Translations under genes and position numbers: made by a program
IMG/VR virus record: IMGVR_UViG_3300046491_000462
Span: 1-34,403 of that record
DNA from: a virus
DNA: 34,403 nt
Direction: 5' to 3' (one strand)
Part shown: positions 30,146 through 34,403 of the stretch, piece after piece
Position numbering within the stretch: position 1 is the stretch's first letter
Layout of the letters: the number at the start of each line of letters is the position of its first letter
Notes under the pieces: generated by a model
The model's database searches: none
Seen by the model: the letters and a program-made list of their open reading frames with translations, nothing else
Told to the model about the DNA's origin: nothing

Positions 30146-30503
30146 TGGCACCTCCCGCGCAGTTCGGATTCATTGGGCAGTGCAGGCATGCGCGCCAATG
30201 CTGCATTGCTCGAGGGTTATGCGTCGGAGCTGGCTTTTCGCGGTAGCTTTGGCACTGCTCGATAGTCAGGGTTTCGCCAACGGCCACGCACTCAATACGC
30301 CCCAACGAGTCGAGGACACGACGCTCCACACCCGCCGTACTTGGGCTGCTGTATTTGTTCACCAGGACCAGGCTTACCGCAGTACGGCTGATACCAACAC
30401 GTTCAGCAGCACGAGTACGGTTACTGGCGCCAACTTCAGCTGCGAGCAGCCGGACGAAGAGAGGGGGCTCGTTCCCCCAAGCGGAAATATCGACCTGTGT
30501 CAT
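30129..30503 (-). CDS. HTH DNA-binding protein with C-terminal cysteine cluster
   Basis: 124 residues. A Cro/LacI-like helix-turn-helix spans about 27-55 (NRTRAAERVGISRTAVSLVL, then NKYSSPS). The C-terminal third has Cys84, Cys106, Cys109 and Cys115 (CLHCPMNPNC), a likely zinc or iron-sulfur site. Regulators of this shape occur in the early regions of Pseudomonas transposable phages. Its target is unknown. It starts in ATGA overlap with the winged-helix gene, so it belongs to the early operon. Confidence 0.82.
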   Translation of the reverse strand: MTQVDISAWGNEPPLFVRLLAAEVGASNRTRAAERVGISRTAVSLVLVNKYSSPSTAGVERRVLDSLGRIECVAVGETLTIEQCQSYREKPAPTHNPRAMQHWRACLHCPMNPNCAGGANATVH

Positions 30504-31240
30504 TCGGCCAACTCCAACTGTGCCCGCTGAAGAAGACCTGTCGATGGGAGATTCGGCACAACTTCGATGAACTCGGCCAGAAGAGCTCGAAGCCGAATGT
30601 TCTCTTGCTGCATATCGTTATCAGGGGCAGACGCATCAGACACACCACCCGAAGCGACATTCGAGTAGACGACCTTATTCAAGTTCGGATCGAACACCTG
30701 CACTGCTTCAGTTCGTTGAACTATCGGATACCGTGGCCCTGCCCCCCTCCCAGGAGCAAGCCTGTAAGTCTGAGCACGCTGAGAGTCGTACTCGCTCGCC
30801 ACTAGGTAGCCTGCTCGAACAAGCACTTCGAAGTAATTTAATGCATATGTCTGGGTGACTTTTACATCCCCGGTACTTGCCATTTCCGCGGCGTCGGCTG
30901 CGGTCATTTCGCCCATAATGCGCAAAGTACGCCAAAGGTTTTCCAAGCCCAGCCCACGCCGCGAGCGCTTCCCGTTGCTCGCAACCCTCGGATATTCCGC
31001 GCCCTCATCTCGAATGAGGCGCCATCGATGATCGACAAACTTTCCTGCATCATCAACCAGTTCAATCAGGGCTGCTTTGTTCAATGCGCGTATGTAGCTG
31101 TCGACACTCACACCTGCTTGACGTGATTGCTTGGCAATCTGGCGCGACGTAAAGCCGCTCCGATTGTCACGAACCGCTTCCCACATGCACTGGCGAGACG
31201 CCTTGTCACCCACTAAGAGAAGTTGAGCCGACTTGCCCAT
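30500..31240 (-). CDS. Early protein with two winged-helix-like repeats
   Basis: 246 residues. Residues about 15-75 (MWEAVRDNRSGFTSRQIAKQ; YIRALNKAALIELVDDAGKF) and about 95-165 (NLWRTLRIMGEMTAADAAEM; YFEVLVRAGYLVASEYDSQ) each show helix-turn-helix plus wing, so the protein appears to hold two tandem winged helices. The C-terminus has a short coiled coil (NDMQQENIRLRALLAEFIE). It starts as TAATG at the MuB-like stop, which suggests a role with transposition or replication. Function is unproven. Confidence 0.8.
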   Translation of the reverse strand: MGKSAQLLLVGDKASRQCMWEAVRDNRSGFTSRQIAKQSRQAGVSVDSYIRALNKAALIELVDDAGKFVDHRWRLIRDEGAEYPRVASNGKRSRRGLGLENLWRTLRIMGEMTAADAAEMASTGDVKVTQTYALNYFEVLVRAGYLVASEYDSQRAQTYRLAPGRGAGPRYPIVQRTEAVQVFDPNLNKVVYSNVASGGVSDASAPDNDMQQENIRLRALLAEFIEVVPNLPSTGLLQRAQLELAE

Positions 31241-31962
31241 TAGTGAGCCCTCCGGGACGGAGCTTCACCGGTGAACCAGCCACGCTTACCCCAGGCCTCA
31301 AGATCCACACGATCCAGCATCATGGCCGAAGCCTCAGACTGAACTTTATAAAGATTAACTGCCGCTCTGCGGAGGCACCCACGAGTAGCTCGGTTCAGAT
31401 CGGCGAGTAGATCATCTGCAAATACAAGCTTTGGATAGCTCAGCTGAGCCAACTTCCGAATATCATCCAGAGTCGCAGCCTGAGCCGGAACCCATTCAAG
31501 AACCCGGTTGTGCAATCTTTCCAGCTTCGCTAATGAAGCCGGCACACGCTCTTCACCAATCAAAACGATAGTGCCTTGACTAGCGTTGTAGATATCGGTC
31601 AAAGCATTAGCAACTGCCTTATCCAACAGATATTGAACATCATCGACAATCAGCGGGCGCATCGATGTCGAAAGTTGAACCGCAATTTGATCGACCATTT
31701 CTGACATTGTGCGAGCAGGGAAAATCGACATTTCCCGGAGGATTGCCAGCAGAAATGCTTTTTTGCTCCAAGCATCCCGGCATTCAACGTAATACGCCCG
31801 ATGTAAATTCGCTGAATAAGCAGCTGCTGCGCTTTTGCCAAACCCACTAGGCCCGTACATGGCCACCAGTCCGGGTAGGCCAACTGGACGCGAGAGCGCG
31901 CGATTGATAGCCCCCGCTAACAAACCCACATTGGTCAACGGAACAATCTTGGTTACACTCAT
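31240..31962 (-). CDS. MuB-like transposition target/AAA+ ATPase protein
   Basis: 240 residues. Walker A GPSGFGKS (37-44), Walker B PLIVDD (103-108) and sensor TIVLIGEE (131-138) mark an AAA+ ATPase. The C-terminus is a small basic helical domain (CLRRAAVNLYKVQSEA). It is shorter than Mu B (312 residues) and lacks its N-terminal HTH, as in B proteins of Pseudomonas transposable phages. B proteins coat target DNA, stimulate the transposase and give target immunity. A strong AGGAG lies about ten bases before the ATG. Confidence 0.9.
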   Translation of the reverse strand: MSVTKIVPLTNVGLLAGAINRALSRPVGLPGLVAMYGPSGFGKSAAAAYSANLHRAYYVECRDAWSKKAFLLAILREMSIFPARTMSEMVDQIAVQLSTSMRPLIVDDVQYLLDKAVANALTDIYNASQGTIVLIGEERVPASLAKLERLHNRVLEWVPAQAATLDDIRKLAQLSYPKLVFADDLLADLNRATRGCLRRAAVNLYKVQSEASAMMLDRVDLEAWGKRGWFTGEAPSRRAH

Positions 31963-32022
31963 TGTGTTGTATCTCCTTTAGGTTGTGCTGGCAGGCACAC
32001 TTAACGTTTTAGAACGCGGGAT
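31963..32022 (-). other. Transposase-MuB intergenic gap with hairpins
   Basis: A GC-rich hairpin CGCGGG/CCCGCG (32015-32020 and 32027-32032) holds the transposase TGA stop in its loop. A second TGTGC/GCACA stem lies about 30 bases on. TTCTAAAA follows the first hairpin, too poor in T for a sure terminator. It may attenuate or insulate translation of B relative to A. Confidence 0.55.
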
Positions 32023-34062
32023 TCAGCCCGCGCTTTGAAACACTTGTTGCATCGCTGCGAAGTCCGGGTGTGCGGGATATCTTTCCCACCATTTGGCTTC
32101 GTCAGCGGTCAACTCTTCACCTGCGTTCACACGCTCATTGAGTTTTACCCACAACCGATAACGTGAAACGTCATCGCCTGGAACGTGAAACGCTGGCGCT
32201 GCTGTCTCAAGAGCAATTGCGTACTCATGGGCTGAAACTAATTGCTCTCGGCTAAGCGTTGCCGACGGAGCATTGGTCGGAGCAATCATTTCCACTCGAT
32301 TCCCCGTCAACGTCTCCACCTTGTCCATGGACCTCTTGACTTGCCCCTGAGCCCGTTTCTCACGGCTCCGTTCCAGCATGTTCATCGGCATATAATCAGT
32401 GGAGTTTCCGTCCAGAACTGCCTCGCCTATCAACTCTCCGTCTAACGTGTATGTCCAAACACGCCCAGCATCTCTAACGTCGTACGCCAACCGTATTTCT
32501 TGTCCGTGCAAGCCGCGTAGATCGTTAAGAAAGTATTTATTTCCAAGCCAGTTAATTTCGCCACGTCGAGTCTGACGAACGATTTGCGGCCTCATTAGCG
32601 ACTCAACCAATTCCGGTGACGCTGCAATTGGTTCCCACCCCTCGGCGTAGGCCGCATTCCATGCTTCATCAGGGCTTGGATGTCTTAGTGAGCCTGTTCC
32701 AACATCTCTAATTTTTTCGAGCCCCCGATGAGGCGTGTTGTTATAGGAAATAATTTCTTCCTCAACGCCCGCCATGAACTCGGCAAAAGAAGGTAGCAAT
32801 CTGGTAGTGCCGGTGTTCTTCAGTTCTCTACGTCCAATACGATGCACCTTGGTTCCTGCGTGCTTGTCCATGTCAGCACCGATGTAGCTAACTAACTTCT
32901 TGGCCGCACGTACCCAGATCGTTTGATGGCCTCGCTCCGATAACCCTCGCGCCTGACTGTTGTAGGGCAAAGAGTGAGTCATCGTGCCGCCGAGACGATC
33001 AACAACCTCTCGTACTGTGTCGTTGTCGAATCCTGATCCGTTGTCCACGTAGAAGATCGCGAACATGCATTTACCCACCGCATCACGCAGAGCGTCCAAA
33101 ACGCCAATAGCTGATTCAGCCTCACCAACCGATATCCCAACGACACGACGGGTCGCTACATCCAGAACCGTTGTAATTTCCGGGCGATAGGGCTTGCCGG
33201 TAAGCGGATTAAGTACCTCAGCGTCGAACTTATGACCGTCAGCGGTATAAACATCCCCTGGAAACAGATTCTTGGTAGACCTACGACGAAACGGTTGAAG
33301 CGCCTTCAACTCCTGAGGGCTCATCCGCCCCACGTTGAGAGCCTCAGGCGTCAGTTTTTTTAAGAACCGCTGCACAGCGTGGATGCTTGGAGGCGTTTCG
33401 CCTTGGTAGCGAGTCAGGAACTCTCCGTAACTTGCAGCTACGCTTGGCTTTGTTGGTCTCTGGTAGCACCGAAGGAACGTCGCCGACCATTCAGGAACGT
33501 CAGTGTTAGGCTTCTGGCGAAGAGGCGCCAACCCGCTTTCACCTTGGGCACGATATGCGGACAACCAACGTTTCAATGTCCGCTCAGACAATGCTCGACT
33601 TCCGGTCTTTCGGTCATTTGCAAGGTCCACGCGTTCCATGAGATACGGGCTCAGTGCATTGTCTCTCGCCTGTTTAACCAGAACGTCGATGGCGTTTTTC
33701 TGAGTAGTTACCGCACCGACACGCTCGATCTCCCGAATGAATGAGAGACGAGCAAGCATCACATTTCGTTGTTTATTGTTCAGGCGTGACGATGATTTAG
33801 CGTCACGCTCAATCAATTCCGAATCGGAATGAACCAACAGAAGATCGGTAGTTAGTTCAGAAGTACCAACTTCGCGGGTGAGTAAAAACTGTTGCGTTTC
33901 GACAGGCAGAGAACCAAGCGAGTATTCAACCGCTTTGGTCCCTGCTCGCTTGCGCCACTCCCAACTATCCTTTCCCCGGATCTGAATTGCCCGGTCACTT
34001 CCCGGCATACCGGGGAGTCCAGCCAACTCCTTAGCTGTGAACCATCCAAGTGACTTGGCCAT
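32023..34062 (-). CDS. Mu-type DDE transposase A
   Basis: 679 residues from ATG at 34062, with GGGAAGG seven bases upstream; a TTG at 34068 overlaps the Ner stop but is badly spaced. An N-terminal Mu-type DNA-binding domain (WFTAKELAGLPGMPGSDRAI) is followed by helical end-binding domains. The RNase-H-like core has D275 (YTADGHKF), D340 (YVDNGSGF) and E376 (GLSERGHQTIW), the complete DDE triad. The beta-barrel domain and C-terminal helices that interact with B and ClpX follow. It cuts phage ends and joins them to target DNA for integration and replicative transposition. Confidence 0.96.
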   Translation of the reverse strand: MAKSLGWFTAKELAGLPGMPGSDRAIQIRGKDSWEWRKRAGTKAVEYSLGSLPVETQQFLLTREVGTSELTTDLLLVHSDSELIERDAKSSSRLNNKQRNVMLARLSFIREIERVGAVTTQKNAIDVLVKQARDNALSPYLMERVDLANDRKTGSRALSERTLKRWLSAYRAQGESGLAPLRQKPNTDVPEWSATFLRCYQRPTKPSVAASYGEFLTRYQGETPPSIHAVQRFLKKLTPEALNVGRMSPQELKALQPFRRRSTKNLFPGDVYTADGHKFDAEVLNPLTGKPYRPEITTVLDVATRRVVGISVGEAESAIGVLDALRDAVGKCMFAIFYVDNGSGFDNDTVREVVDRLGGTMTHSLPYNSQARGLSERGHQTIWVRAAKKLVSYIGADMDKHAGTKVHRIGRRELKNTGTTRLLPSFAEFMAGVEEEIISYNNTPHRGLEKIRDVGTGSLRHPSPDEAWNAAYAEGWEPIAASPELVESLMRPQIVRQTRRGEINWLGNKYFLNDLRGLHGQEIRLAYDVRDAGRVWTYTLDGELIGEAVLDGNSTDYMPMNMLERSREKRAQGQVKRSMDKVETLTGNRVEMIAPTNAPSATLSREQLVSAHEYAIALETAAPAFHVPGDDVSRYRLWVKLNERVNAGEELTADEAKWWERYPAHPDFAAMQQVFQSAG

Positions 34063-34064
34063 GC

Positions 34065-34403
34065 TCAAGCCTTCCCTGCGTGATGGTGTGTTTTAGGCGA
34101 TAAACCGTTAGACTTCTGCGCGGTTTCCGAAGATTTTTCGGCCCGACCTGGTCGCTGACGAAACGGTTCTCCGCTTTGATCCCAACGCTCTGGCCAAATC
34201 TGAAAAGGCGTAAGGCCTAGGGCCTTGGCGATAGCTCGCTCCATGCGGGGATAGGCAACGCGCTTTACATTGTTCAGTGCGTTACGCTCAACTCCGAGTA
34301 GTCGAGCCAGTTGCGCAAGCGAAGTGCCTTTAGCCCGCAGCTGAAACTTGATCCATTCCCAGCGCAGTTCGGGTTCCTTCGGAATTTCGTTATCTATCTT
34401 CAT
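34065..34403 (-). CDS. Ner-like DNA-binding regulator (Nlp/SfsB family)
   Basis: 112 residues. LRWEWIKFQLRAKGTSLAQLARLLGVE, RNALNNVKRVAYPRMERAIAKALGL and TPFQIWPERWD form the Ner/Nlp winged-helix domain, whose members repress early and repressor promoters during lytic growth. The last 40 residues are polar and basic and extend past the usual Ner length. The ATG is exactly at the window edge, so an earlier start or the ribosome site cannot be judged. It is the first gene of the early operon seen here; the lysogenic repressor should lie beyond the window. Confidence 0.9.
   Translation of the reverse strand: MKIDNEIPKEPELRWEWIKFQLRAKGTSLAQLARLLGVERNALNNVKRVAYPRMERAIAKALGLTPFQIWPERWDQSGEPFRQRPGRAEKSSETAQKSNGLSPKTHHHAGKA

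Noticed and set aside
34065-34403. Phage left end, att site or lysogenic repressor
   Set aside because: The window stops at the Ner ATG. No terminal repeat, host gene or repressor sequence is present, so neither phage end can be located.
1-34403. CRISPR arrays, tRNA genes, insertion sequences or diversity-generating retroelements
   Set aside because: No regularly spaced repeats, cloverleaf-like sequences, IS transposases or reverse transcriptase genes were found; the only transposase is the MuA-type phage enzyme.

Overview
The window is almost all of a Mu-like (transposable) prophage with a contractile tail. Every gene I accept reads on the minus strand, so the phage order runs from high to low coordinates. 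The host is most likely a non-enteric gammaproteobacterium, probably Pseudomonas. That is an inference from GC-rich codon use and from early-region proteins that look like those of Pseudomonas transposable phages; no host gene or phage end is visible. The lysogenic repressor and both terminal attachment ends lie outside the window. No tRNA, rRNA, CRISPR array or insertion sequence was seen.

Early region (34403-26236): a Ner-like regulator, a MuA-type DDE transposase, a MuB-type AAA+ ATPase, a packed series of small regulatory or unknown proteins (two DNA-binding-like proteins, a CxxC protein, a DUF3164 protein, a DUF2786 protein), and GemA. Most junctions are ATGA or TAATG overlaps, so this looks like one transcript. 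Two intergenic gaps break the packing, and each holds what reads as a complete type II hammerhead ribozyme (28093-28155 and 26928-26987). Both begin at the stop codon of the upstream gene. Cleavage at both would release a 1166-nt RNA carrying two genes. This is the most unusual feature of the window.

Switch and lysis (26239-23588): a Mor/C-type activator followed by a strong intrinsic terminator, then a short region suited to an activator-dependent late promoter, then an unknown gene, a holin, a Sec-exported transglycosylase endolysin, an i-spanin with an o-spanin nested out of frame, and a small DksA/TraR-type zinc protein.

Head (23591-13275): Mu gp25, gp26 and gp27 (small terminase) relatives, large terminase, portal, a MuF head protein with a C-terminal PBECR-type nuclease-like domain, virion morphogenesis protein G, protease/scaffold I, a head-decoration-like protein, major head protein T, and gp35-gp37-type connector proteins.

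Tail (13275-1): gp38-type protein, sheath, tube, tail assembly chaperone with a classic A AAA AAG programmed -1 frameshift, tape measure, DNA-circularisation/LysM protein, baseplate hub, spike, W, J and gp48-type baseplate proteins, then a beta-helix tailspike, a small fibre-associated protein and a collar-type fibre. A terminator-like hairpin sits just before the tape measure and a long hairpin sits between the spike and W genes.
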